Assembly (NCBI GenBank): GCA_036489755.1
Contig: DASXFD010000071.1
Coordinates: 17,059-81,058, forward strand
Length of the DNA: 64,000 bases
Direction: 5' to 3'
Origin: JABFXX01 sp036489755
GTDB taxonomy: Bacteria > Myxococcota_A > Polyangia > Haliangiales > Haliangiaceae
Of the stretch, positions 52,510 to 60,924 are shown one piece after another (position 1 is the stretch's first letter; each line of letters begins with the position of its first letter). Below the pieces are notes generated by a model that had not been told where the DNA came from, made no database searches, and saw only the letters and a program-made list of their open reading frames with translations. Made by a program: the position numbers and the translations under genes.

Positions 52510-53806
52510 TGAAATCGACGAGCTCGTCGATGTCGCCGCGCAATGGTGCGCGCGTGACGCGGTCACCGGGCGCGACGAAGCGCATCGGCATGCCGTATTT
52601 CGGGCCGAGCACGATGCCGCGCACGCGCCGCGAGACCCGCGTGCCCGGATCAAGCGCCGGGCGTGCGCGCGCGAGCAATGCGGACAGCGCGAGCTGGATG
52701 GTCTGACCCGCAAACCCCGCGCCGGCGCATCGCCGCGGTCCGGCGCCGAACGGCATGTAGTCGTACGGACCCGGCGCGAGCTCGTGCCAGCGATCGGGCA
52801 CGAAGCGAGCGGGCTCCGGGTAGAGCTTCGGATCGCGATGCGTGATCAGCGGGCTGACGATCACGATCGCACCTTCGGCGAGTCGCTCGCCGCCGAGCTC
52901 GACGGGCTGCGCGACGCGGCGCAAGAACAAGCAGGGCGTCGCCGGCAACAGGCGCATGCTCTCGGAGATCACGCGATCGAGCGCCGCGGCGTCGCCGAGG
53001 TCGACGTCGGCGTGCTGCGCGAGCAAGAACAGCGTCCACGTCAGCGTGTTCGCGGTGGTCTCGAAGCCCGCGACGAAGAACATCCACGCTTGCGCGATCA
53101 GCTCTGCGTCGGAGAACGTCGAGCCGTCGTCGTCGTGCGCGACGATCAGCCGCGACAGCACGTCGTCGCCGGGGCGTTCGCGCCGCGCGGCGATCAGCTC
53201 GCTCATCCGGCGTTCGATCGTTTCGCCGGTGCGCAGCAAGCGGCGATACGGCGTGCCGGGCAGATCGAACGGGAACATCATCGCGCGCGGATCGACAAGA
53301 CACGCGAGGTAATCGACGCAGAGCCGGCCGACACTGCCGGGGTCGAAGCCGTCGAGGCCGAACAAGCAGCGCATCGCGATCGTGCACGAGAGCTCGGTCA
53401 TCTCCGCGGCGAGGTCGCATGTCTTGCCGGGCGCGAACCGGGGCAGCCGGCGATCGATCTCGTCGGCGATCGCGTCCTTGTAGCCGGCGATCGCGGCGCG
53501 GTCGAACGCGGGCATGGCGAGCCGGCGCCGCGAGCGATGGCGCTCGCCGTTGAGGTTGGTGAGGTTGTGCGCGCCGAGCCGTGCGGCCGCGGTGTCGGCG
53601 CCGAGCTTCATCGGAGCTTCAGCGAAGTTGTGGAACCGCGTCGCGTCGGCGAGCACGGTGCGGTTGTGGTCCGCGCCGAACGCGGCGAACACGGCGCCGC
53701 GCGCGATCGGTACGACGTCGCCGCGCTTCGACAGCTCGAACAGGCGCTTCACCGGATCGGCGAAGAACCTCATCATCGGCAGCAACGGCACGCGGACCGC
53801 GCTCAT
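52505..53806 (-). CDS. cytochrome P450
   Basis: 433 residues from ATG 53804-53806, forming ATGA with the methyltransferase stop. Typical features: the I-helix AGFETTANTLTW near 255, ESMRLLPATP (the ExxR region), the PERF-like region (PARFVPDRWHE) and the heme loop FGAGPRRCAGAGF with the Cys near 360. It should hydroxylate or couple a small molecule made by the upstream enzymes. Redox partner genes are absent here. It is the last gene of the five-gene operon. Confidence 0.95.
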   Translation of the reverse strand: MSAVRVPLLPMMRFFADPVKRLFELSKRGDVVPIARGAVFAAFGADHNRTVLADATRFHNFAEAPMKLGADTAAARLGAHNLTNLNGERHRSRRRLAMPAFDRAAIAGYKDAIADEIDRRLPRFAPGKTCDLAAEMTELSCTIAMRCLFGLDGFDPGSVGRLCVDYLACLVDPRAMMFPFDLPGTPYRRLLRTGETIERRMSELIAARRERPGDDVLSRLIVAHDDDGSTFSDAELIAQAWMFFVAGFETTANTLTWTLFLLAQHADVDLGDAAALDRVISESMRLLPATPCLFLRRVAQPVELGGERLAEGAIVIVSPLITHRDPKLYPEPARFVPDRWHELAPGPYDYMPFGAGPRRCAGAGFAGQTIQLALSALLARARPALDPGTRVSRRVRGIVLGPKYGMPMRFVAPGDRVTRAPLRGDIDELVDFS

Positions 53807-54864
53807 GCCGGGACCGCCTCGATCACGGATGCCGGACTCGCAGTCGCGATCACGCGATCGAGCGCAAACCCGTTGTCGGCGAGCAACGCCGCGAGCTCCG
53901 CGCGCGTGCGCTCGCGGCCGCCGCGGAACAGCACGAGCATCTCGAGATCGAAGATCGCGCTGTAATCCGGGCGATCTTCGGGCACGATCATCTCGACGAT
54001 CGCGAGCTTGCCGGTCGGTGCGATCGCGCGGCGGCAGCTCGCGAGGATGCGCGCGGCATCGGCGTCGGCCCAGTTGTGCAGGATGTTCATCAGCACGTAA
54101 ACGTCGCCGCCGCCCGGGACGTCCGCGAAGAAGTCGCCGCCTGCGATCTCGACTCGATCGCCGAACGCGGGCGCGCCGGCGACGACGTGCGGCAGGTCGA
54201 AGAGCACGCCGCGCGGCTCGGCGTGACGCGCGAGCACGGCCCCGAGCAGGTGGCCGATCCCGCCGCCGACGTCGACGATGCGCTTGGCTCGCGACAGGTC
54301 GTACGCGGTCGCCACCGCCGCGGCGGTTTGTGCCGAGTACGCCACCATCGCGCGATTGAACACGTCGTTCGCGCCGGCATCGCGCTCGAGGTGCGCGAAC
54401 AGCGGGCCGCCGAGCACGCGATCGTGCGCGGGCTCGCCGGTGCGCACGATCGCTTCGAGCTCGCCCCACAGCCGGTGATGCCACGGCTCTGCGCCGAGCA
54501 GGAGGATGTCGCGCATCGACCCGGCGGTCTCGCGCGCGAGCAGCTTCGAGATCGACGTCAGCTCGAATCGACCGCTGCGTTGTGCGAGCACGCCGGCGTG
54601 GGCGAGTGCGCGCAGCATGCGATACAGCGGCTCTTCGCACAGCCCGAGCTCGGTCGCGAGCTCGCGCGCGGTCTTCGCGCCCGCGACGAGAGCATCGGGC
54701 ACGCCGAGCCGGGTCGCGGTCAGGATCGCGCACGACACGATGAACGCGCCCGACGTGAGCTCGACCAGCGCGAGCTGCGCCGGCGTGACCGCGCGATGCA
54801 GCCGCGCCGCGAGTCGCGTCGCGCCGAGCACGAGCTTGACGATCGGAACCGGTGGCGGCTTCAC
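53803..54864 (-). CDS. SAM-dependent O-methyltransferase (plant-type family 2)
   Basis: 353 residues from GTG 54862-54864, overlapping the KASIII-like stop as GTGA. The N-terminal dimerisation domain (winged-helix-like) runs to about 150, with TATRLGVPDALV and LYRMLRALAHAGVL. The SAM site is IVDVGGGIGHLLGAVL near 192-206, and the catalytic His is in NILHNWADADAARIL. The family methylates phenolic or enolic hydroxyls in secondary metabolites. It fits a tailoring step before the P450. Confidence 0.92.
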   Translation of the reverse strand: MKPPPVPIVKLVLGATRLAARLHRAVTPAQLALVELTSGAFIVSCAILTATRLGVPDALVAGAKTARELATELGLCEEPLYRMLRALAHAGVLAQRSGRFELTSISKLLARETAGSMRDILLLGAEPWHHRLWGELEAIVRTGEPAHDRVLGGPLFAHLERDAGANDVFNRAMVAYSAQTAAAVATAYDLSRAKRIVDVGGGIGHLLGAVLARHAEPRGVLFDLPHVVAGAPAFGDRVEIAGGDFFADVPGGGDVYVLMNILHNWADADAARILASCRRAIAPTGKLAIVEMIVPEDRPDYSAIFDLEMLVLFRGGRERTRAELAALLADNGFALDRVIATASPASVIEAVPA

Positions 54865-55943
54865 GCGCAGACCTCGGGTGCAGGTACGGCCGGTCCGATC
54901 GCGACGTCACCCCAGCGCATGACCGCGGCGCTCGCCGTGCCTACGCTACCGACCGTGAACGCGAGCACGAGATCGCCGTGCGCGATCCGGCCGCTCGTCG
55001 CCGCGTGATGCAGGTTGATCGGCATCAACGCGGGGCCGACGTTCGCGTAGAGCGGATACGTGTCCACCGCGCGCTCGGCCGGGATGCCGAGCACGCGCGA
55101 GCACGTCTTCGCGTACCACGCGGTCGGCGTATTGAACGCGAACAGCGCGATGTCGCTCACCGCGACGCCGGCGCGGGCGAGCGCACGATCGCAACACGCG
55201 CTCAGGTAGCCGCCAGCGGTTTCGCGCAAGATCCGCGAGGTCTCGCGGCGCGCGCCGATGCGAATGCCGCCGTCGACGAAGTCGTAGTGAAACGTGTCGC
55301 ACGTCTCGGCGGTGTGGATCGTGCCGGTGCCGAGGACGCCTTCGCCGTCGGGCACGCGACCGACGACGAACGCGCCGGCGCCATCGCCGAAGAACCACGA
55401 CAACGAATCGCTCGGATCGGCGACGCGCGCATAGGTGCACGACACGACGACGAGCACGCTCGTGGCATCGCCGGCTCGAACGTACGCGCACGCGGTCTGG
55501 AGCGCGACGAGCGCGCTCGAGCACGTCGATTCGAGGTTCCACGCCGGGCAACGCAAGCCGAGCTCGCGCGCGAGGAACGCCGCGTTGCCGACACCGAGCT
55601 GGTCGGGCAAGAACGACGTCACGATCGCGAGATCGATCTCGCGCGGGTCGAGCGACGCCGCGGCGAGCGCTTTTCGCGCGGCGGCGGCATCGAGCTCGAG
55701 CGCGGTGCCGGTCGCGATCCGGCGCACGACCGCGCCGCGAAACGGATCGGTGAGGTACGGCGCCATCTCGACATCGAACGGCTCGGCGCTGCTTGCCGCC
55801 GCATCGGCGACGCCGAACACGCGCGCCAAGCTCGCGCGCTCGTGGGCTTCGACCAACTCGGGGTGACGCTCGCGCCAGTAGTCGTTCGTGCGCGCGGTCG
55901 TGGGGAGATGCGCGGCGAGCGCGCGAATGCCTGCGGAAATCAC
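54861..55943 (-). CDS. beta-ketoacyl-ACP synthase III-like protein without the usual catalytic His
   Basis: 360 residues, overlapping both neighbours by four bases. The nucleophile is Cys141 in ESTCSSALVAL and the Asn at 301 in YANVGPALMPINL is in the GN position. At the place of the conserved His (PHQAN in FabH) the sequence is FNTPTAW (270-276), so the Cys-His-Asn set lacks His. This family (FabH/KASIII-like) is used in secondary metabolism to make or transfer acyl groups, or to release them. The lack of His suggests acyl transfer or non-decarboxylating chemistry. Confidence 0.85.
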   Translation of the reverse strand: MISAGIRALAAHLPTTARTNDYWRERHPELVEAHERASLARVFGVADAAASSAEPFDVEMAPYLTDPFRGAVVRRIATGTALELDAAAARKALAAASLDPREIDLAIVTSFLPDQLGVGNAAFLARELGLRCPAWNLESTCSSALVALQTACAYVRAGDATSVLVVVSCTYARVADPSDSLSWFFGDGAGAFVVGRVPDGEGVLGTGTIHTAETCDTFHYDFVDGGIRIGARRETSRILRETAGGYLSACCDRALARAGVAVSDIALFAFNTPTAWYAKTCSRVLGIPAERAVDTYPLYANVGPALMPINLHHAATSGRIAHGDLVLAFTVGSVGTASAAVMRWGDVAIGPAVPAPEVCA

Positions 55944-57607
55944 GTGGAGTCCTCCGATGCGAACGCGCCTTGCGCGATCAAGTTGGCGATGCGCCGGCCA
56001 ATCGGCGCTTTCTCCTCGGGATCGATGACGACGTCGACGACGACCGGGCCCGGCGCGGCGAGCGCCTCTGCAAGCGCGCGCGGCAGCTCGGCTTCATCGG
56101 TGACGCGGATGCCGAGCGCTCCCATCGCGCGCGCGATCGTCGCGAAACACGTCGGCGGGATGTCGGTCTCGAGCGGCGCCCAACCCTGGCTGCGCATGCC
56201 CTGCTCGATCATCCCGTAGCGGCTGTCGTTGAGCACGATCCACACCGCCGGTGCGTCGTACTGGACCGCGGTCGAGACCTCGCTGTTCATCAGCATCGCG
56301 CCGTCGCCGACGATCGCGATCGCCTTGCCGCGCGCGAGTGCCGCGCCGACGACGCCGGCGGTCGCCTGACCCATCGAGCCGAATCCGACGCTCACCCGAT
56401 AGCGCGGTCGATCGAACCGCAACGCGTACGTGCCCCACGCGAACGCGTTTCCCGCCTCGGTCATCACGATCGCGTCGCTGCGCTCGACGACTTCGCGCTG
56501 GATCGCCGCGAGCAGCATGCTCGGCCGTACGGGCGAGCGCGTCGCGAACGGCGTCGTGTCGGCGCGCGGCGGGGCGGTCGCGCGGGCGCGGCGTTGCCTG
56601 CGGCCGAGCCGAGCGACCAGCCCGCGGACGAACGCTCCGATCTCCGCGTGAACGCCGAGCGTCGGCACGTGCGGATACGCGGCCCCGAATACATCGCGAT
56701 CGACGTCGACGTGGATCAAGCCTTCGGGTGCGATCAGCGCGGGATCCCAGAACGAGGTCAGCTCGCCGAGCCGCGAGCCGAGCACGAGCGTGAATCGGGC
56801 CGCGCCGATGCGCTCGGCGACGCGGTCGCCGCCGCCGAACCCGGTCACGCCGACAAAGAGCGGATGCGTCTCGGGGAAGATGCCTTTGCCGCGCGGCGAG
56901 CACATCACGGGCGCGTTCAAGCGCTCGGCGAGCCGACGCACGTCGTCGGCAGCATCACGCGCGCCGAAACCTGCCCAGATCGCGATCGGCACGCGCTCGA
57001 TCATCGCCGCAACGCGTGCGATCGCATCGCCACCGACGCCGGGCGCGGCATACGCGCCCGCATCGATCGGAACCGTCGCGTGGCGCGCGGTCTGGATCGG
57101 CAACGGCACCGCGAGATGCGCGATGAAGCCGTCGGGGCGCGTGAGCCCGGCGCGCAACCTGCGCACGACGACGCCGAGCTCGTCGGCGGTCTCGAGCGCG
57201 TGTGCGTAGTGAAAGATGTCGCGGCCGATCGGGCCGGCGGTCTCCTGAAACGCCCAGCGCCCACGTTGCTCCGCGGCCGTCGCTCCCGACACCATCACGA
57301 CGCGCGCGCCTTCCCAGCGCGCGGCCGCCATGCCGGTCAGCGCGTTGAACGCGCCCGGCCCGGTCGTCGCGAACACAGCACTCGGGCGGCCGCTCGCGAA
57401 ACATGCCTCGGCGGCCGCAAACGCGGCGCCGCTCTCGTGACGCGTGTGCACGACGCGGATCGACTGGCGCGCGAGCGCTCGCGCGAACGGCGCGATCGCG
57501 CCACCGATGATGCCGAAACCGTGCGTCACGCCGAGATCGGCGAGTGCGAACGCGAGCGCGTCGGCCACCGTCGTCGACGGTTCGCGTGCGGGCATCACCA
57601 AGGCCAT
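55940..57607 (-). CDS. thiamine diphosphate-dependent enzyme (acetolactate-synthase-like)
   Basis: 555 residues from ATG 57605-57607. The three-domain ThDP fold: the PYR domain with the catalytic Glu58 in HTRHESGAAFA, a central domain (AIWAGFGARDA, VLGSRLGELTS) and the PP domain with GDG (about 432) ending LND, the ThDP/Mg-binding motif. Such enzymes join or cleave alpha-keto acids and aldehydes (acyloins, acetolactate). No small subunit or ilv genes are near, so it is not housekeeping IlvB. Coupled to the KASIII-like gene by ATGA. It would set the carbon skeleton of the cassette's product. Confidence 0.9.
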   Translation of the reverse strand: MALVMPAREPSTTVADALAFALADLGVTHGFGIIGGAIAPFARALARQSIRVVHTRHESGAAFAAAEACFASGRPSAVFATTGPGAFNALTGMAAARWEGARVVMVSGATAAEQRGRWAFQETAGPIGRDIFHYAHALETADELGVVVRRLRAGLTRPDGFIAHLAVPLPIQTARHATVPIDAGAYAAPGVGGDAIARVAAMIERVPIAIWAGFGARDAADDVRRLAERLNAPVMCSPRGKGIFPETHPLFVGVTGFGGGDRVAERIGAARFTLVLGSRLGELTSFWDPALIAPEGLIHVDVDRDVFGAAYPHVPTLGVHAEIGAFVRGLVARLGRRQRRARATAPPRADTTPFATRSPVRPSMLLAAIQREVVERSDAIVMTEAGNAFAWGTYALRFDRPRYRVSVGFGSMGQATAGVVGAALARGKAIAIVGDGAMLMNSEVSTAVQYDAPAVWIVLNDSRYGMIEQGMRSQGWAPLETDIPPTCFATIARAMGALGIRVTDEAELPRALAEALAAPGPVVVDVVIDPEEKAPIGRRIANLIAQGAFASEDST

Positions 57608-57629
57608 GCGGCACGGTGCGCCGATGCGA

Positions 57630-57651
57630 CTTACAGATCGCTTACAGATCG
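57630..57651 (-). repeat. tandem 11-bp repeat before the ThDP enzyme gene
   Basis: CTTACAGATCG occurs twice in direct succession at 57630-57640 and 57641-57651. The second copy contains the regulator's stop codon (minus strand). It lies 22-44 bases upstream of the ThDP gene's start and may be a binding site or a recent duplication. Confidence 0.6.
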
Positions 57652-60458
57652 GGCAGCTCGCGACCGGCCGCACGAACGCTGCGCCCGATCCGCCCGTGCA
57701 GCTTCGCGCGCGCGGCGATGATGCATGCCGCGGTGTCGTCGGCGCCGAGCAACGGTCCGCGATACGCGGCAAGGAGCTCGTCGACGCTCGCGCCGAGCTC
57801 GCCGAGCTTGCCGCGCGCGAGCGCAGCTTCGACGGCGGCGCACGCGCGCTCCGCGTACCACGCGTCGAGCCACACGATCTCCGGATCGAGCGCGACGCGA
57901 CCGTTGTGGTGGCGCAGCGCGCCGTCGTGACCGAGCAGCTTGCGCAGGCGATGCAGCGTCGTGTGGAGCGACGCGCGAGCCTGTGCGCCGTCGGCGTCGG
58001 GCCACACGGCATCGACGAGTCGCGCTTCGGGCACGTCGCGTCCGCCGAGCGCGACCAGCACCGACAACAACCGCAGCGGCACCTGCGGCGGCTTCTTACC
58101 GAACACGACGCCTTCGATCGCCAGGCCGCCGAGCACGTGGATCCGCACCGGTTGCGACAGCCGGTGCCGGCGCACGAGCTCGGCGACGTAGGCCGGCTCG
58201 ATCGCCGCGACGCGCGCGCGCTCGCAGCACGTCGCGATGCGATCGCGGATCCAGAAGAACATGTTGTAGACGCCGAGCGCACGACCGAGCGCGAACGCGC
58301 GCGCGATCTCGGCGTCGGTCTGATCGATGCACGCGATCGCGAGCGCACACGCGAACGACAAGAACTGCGAGCGCGACGCGGCGGCGAGCGACGAGGCCTC
58401 GGCGAGCACCGGTTTCGGATCGCGAGCCAATCGCGCGAGCACGAGCGACAGCGCGACGCGCGACAACACCTGCGCGAGCGGATAGCCGTACGCGTCCGAT
58501 AGGCGCACGGCGGTTTCGATCGACGCGAGCGCGCGCGGGAGCTCGCCGCGGAGCAGCGCGAGCCAACCGGCGTAGTACTCGGAGTTGCCCGTCGCGAAGT
58601 TCGAGCCGCCGGAGGTCTCGCGCATGCGATCGAGGTAGCGCTGCGCGGCGTCGAGCTCACCCGTCGCGAGCGCAGCCGAGCACCCGAGTGCAGCCAGCTG
58701 ATCGTTCCAGACCACGATGCCGCTCGCGGCCGCGGTCGCGAGCCCGCGATCGACCGCGGCGCGGCACGCGACGTTGTCGGCGGTCGCCCACGCGAACACC
58801 GCTTCGCCGTTCGCGAGCGTCACCGCGGCAAGTGGCTCGACCTCGACCCGCTCACCGCGCAAACCGTCGAGCACCGTCGCCGCACGGCCGAGGTCGCCGG
58901 AGAAACAACAGATCGGGATCAGCAGTGCCGCGGTCATCGCGCGCGCGCTCGGATCCGGCAGCCCACGCCAGCGATCGAGCGCCTCGGCCACCCAGATGTG
59001 TGCGCGCGGATGTCCCGGGCAGCGGAACAGCGCGAGCAGGTGACCGACGCCGACCGGCGCCGCGTCGTCGAGCTCGGCGAGCCAGCCGTCGATCGGCGAG
59101 AGATCCATGCCGGCGTGCACGCAGGCTTGAACGCGTGCGCTCCACGCGGCGTGCGTGCCGGCCGAGTCGCCATCGAACTTCGCGATCGCGTGATCGAGCA
59201 GGCGCGCGCTCGCGAGCGGTTCGGCGCCGAGCATGCACGCGGCCTTCCAAAACGTCAGCCACGCCGACGCGCCCACGACCGCGTCGGGAAGTGCCGAGAG
59301 CCAGCCGAGCAACGTCGCGCGACGGCCCTGTGCGACCAGTTGCGGGGCCGCGTGCAAGATCACGCGCGTGCACGCCGGCCAATCGCGAGCGCGCGACAGC
59401 AGCTCGAAGCCCCAATCGAGCTGATTCGCCGCGACGAGCAACGCGCCCGAGCGCCGGCGCAACTCGTCCAGATCGTCGAGTGTCGCGGCGCGATCGAGCA
59501 AGAACGCGCGAAACAACGGGTGGTACCGATACACGCCGCCGGTGTGGCGCTTCGCGAACGGGCCGGCCTCGAGGCGGTGCAGGATCGCACGCGCATTCGG
59601 GACGCCGGTCAGCTCGCTCGCCCACGCTTCGGTGAATGCCGGCATCGGCGCCGTGCGCAGCAAGAAGTCGCGCGTCGCCGCCGGCTCGTGGTCGAACATC
59701 TCGCTCGCGATGTAGTCGAACACGCGCTGCGCGCCACCGGATTCGCCGAGCCGTGCAACGAGGTGCTCGTGCTCGCGCTCGGCGATCGCGGCGAGCTCCG
59801 GGTGCGCGAGCAGCATCGCGAGCCCGGCAGGCCAGCCGTCGGTCAAGCGCTGGAGCTCGTCGACGACCTTCGTGCTCGGCACGTGCTTCTTCGCGATCAA
59901 CCGCGCCGCGCCGCGCGCTTCCGACGGCGTGAGCCGCAGCGTCTCCCAGTCGACGTGCACCGCATCGCGCGACGCGAACGCACGCGAAAACGCGCCACTC
60001 GGCGGCTCGCGCGAGATCACGACGATCACGGCCTTCGGCTGCATCGCTTCCGTCGCGACGCGCAGCACGTCGTCGAGCTGACCGCGCGCTTCGTGATGAT
60101 CGTCGAGCACGAGCACGTGGCGGTCGTTCCAGTGCGCGCTCAGCGCCTCGAAGTATCGGCGCGCGAACTGCGCGACCGAGACTTCGAGCGACATCGTCGG
60201 CAAACGCTGCGACGTCGTGGTCGCGAGGTAGTGGAACAAGCTCGACGCGTCGGAGTCGCCAGCGTCGACGCGGTACCACGTGCGCGGTCGCCGCCGCGCG
60301 GCAAGCCACGAGCACACCGCGGTCGTCTTGCCCGCGCCGGCGGGCCCCGAGACCCAGATCAGGCGGTGCTTCGCGGCAGCGTCCAGCAACTTCGACACGC
60401 GTGGCCGCGCGAGCACGTCGCGCACGGTCGGCTCGCACAGCTTGGCGACGACAACCAT
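57642..60458 (-). CDS. large ATPase transcriptional regulator, MalT-like with SARP/BTAD-type C-terminus
   Basis: 938 residues. The N-terminal NTPase has a Walker A GPAGAGKTT (38-46), a WFRVD-like segment, Walker B in HVLVLDDHHEA, and a SREPP sensor, as in MalT/LuxR STAND regulators. A helical winged region and a long run of TPR-like helices follow (about 330-730). The C-terminus is not LuxR-type but a winged OmpR-like domain plus BTAD helices (IHVLGGLAIEGV..RLLSVLVALGGRDVPEARLVDAVWP), the SARP family layout. It probably senses a ligand and activates the downstream biosynthetic genes, starting 34 bases after its stop. Confidence 0.9.
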   Translation of the reverse strand: MVVVAKLCEPTVRDVLARPRVSKLLDAAAKHRLIWVSGPAGAGKTTAVCSWLAARRRPRTWYRVDAGDSDASSLFHYLATTTSQRLPTMSLEVSVAQFARRYFEALSAHWNDRHVLVLDDHHEARGQLDDVLRVATEAMQPKAVIVVISREPPSGAFSRAFASRDAVHVDWETLRLTPSEARGAARLIAKKHVPSTKVVDELQRLTDGWPAGLAMLLAHPELAAIAEREHEHLVARLGESGGAQRVFDYIASEMFDHEPAATRDFLLRTAPMPAFTEAWASELTGVPNARAILHRLEAGPFAKRHTGGVYRYHPLFRAFLLDRAATLDDLDELRRRSGALLVAANQLDWGFELLSRARDWPACTRVILHAAPQLVAQGRRATLLGWLSALPDAVVGASAWLTFWKAACMLGAEPLASARLLDHAIAKFDGDSAGTHAAWSARVQACVHAGMDLSPIDGWLAELDDAAPVGVGHLLALFRCPGHPRAHIWVAEALDRWRGLPDPSARAMTAALLIPICCFSGDLGRAATVLDGLRGERVEVEPLAAVTLANGEAVFAWATADNVACRAAVDRGLATAAASGIVVWNDQLAALGCSAALATGELDAAQRYLDRMRETSGGSNFATGNSEYYAGWLALLRGELPRALASIETAVRLSDAYGYPLAQVLSRVALSLVLARLARDPKPVLAEASSLAAASRSQFLSFACALAIACIDQTDAEIARAFALGRALGVYNMFFWIRDRIATCCERARVAAIEPAYVAELVRRHRLSQPVRIHVLGGLAIEGVVFGKKPPQVPLRLLSVLVALGGRDVPEARLVDAVWPDADGAQARASLHTTLHRLRKLLGHDGALRHHNGRVALDPEIVWLDAWYAERACAAVEAALARGKLGELGASVDELLAAYRGPLLGADDTAACIIAARAKLHGRIGRSVRAAGRELPDL

Positions 60459-60515
60459 AGAAGATCGAGCGTATCAAATGGCTGCACCCACCCGTTGCGC
60501 ATCGCGTGCACGTCG

Positions 60516-60541
60516 TGCAGATGAGACCTGTTTCATCTACA
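60516..60541. promoter_or_regulatory. 26-bp palindromic site upstream of the cassette regulator
   Basis: TGCAGATGA - 8 bases - TCATCTACA: the arms match at 8 of 9 positions in inverted orientation. It stands 57 bases upstream of the regulator's start codon and has the size of a dimer binding site. The binding protein is unknown. Confidence 0.5.
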
Positions 60542-60647
60542 ACATGGACGCGTTCGGTGACTCGATCACCCGCAGTCGCGCGGACGCGCGCGCGACGTAA
60601 CGCATCGTTCGCAAACGTGCCCGTGCGCTTCCGCCAACTCGATCGAG

Positions 60648-60881
60648 TCAATGTTCGGCGTAGAACACGCTGACCGCGACACAGTGGAACTGGGCGTCGC
60701 TCGACTGCGTGACGACAAACTCCGTCACGTGCTTCGCCGGGTTGTCAGCGATCCACGCCGTGATCGTCTCGCCGAGCTCTGCGCGACGCTGAAACATCGT
60801 CGCCGAGAACACCTTCACACCGTTGAACGGAACGTCGTCGCGAAGCACGAAATGTCCCGAGCCAAACGCGGATACTGCCAT
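60648..60881 (-). CDS. small hypothetical protein
   Basis: 77 residues from ATG 60879-60881. Strand-rich, with charged residues at regular places and an ATMFQRRAELGETITAWIADN helix in the middle. No signal peptide and no known motif. The gap to the regulator is 189 bases, so it has its own promoter or none. It precedes, on the same strand, no coupled gene; the phospholipase D gene lies upstream by 43 bases. Confidence 0.55.
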   Translation of the reverse strand: MAVSAFGSGHFVLRDDVPFNGVKVFSATMFQRRAELGETITAWIADNPAKHVTEFVVTQSSDAQFHCVAVSVFYAEH

Positions 60882-60924
60882 GGCGCCAACCTACCATTGT
60901 CGTCGACAAGAGCGAGCGCTTCCG

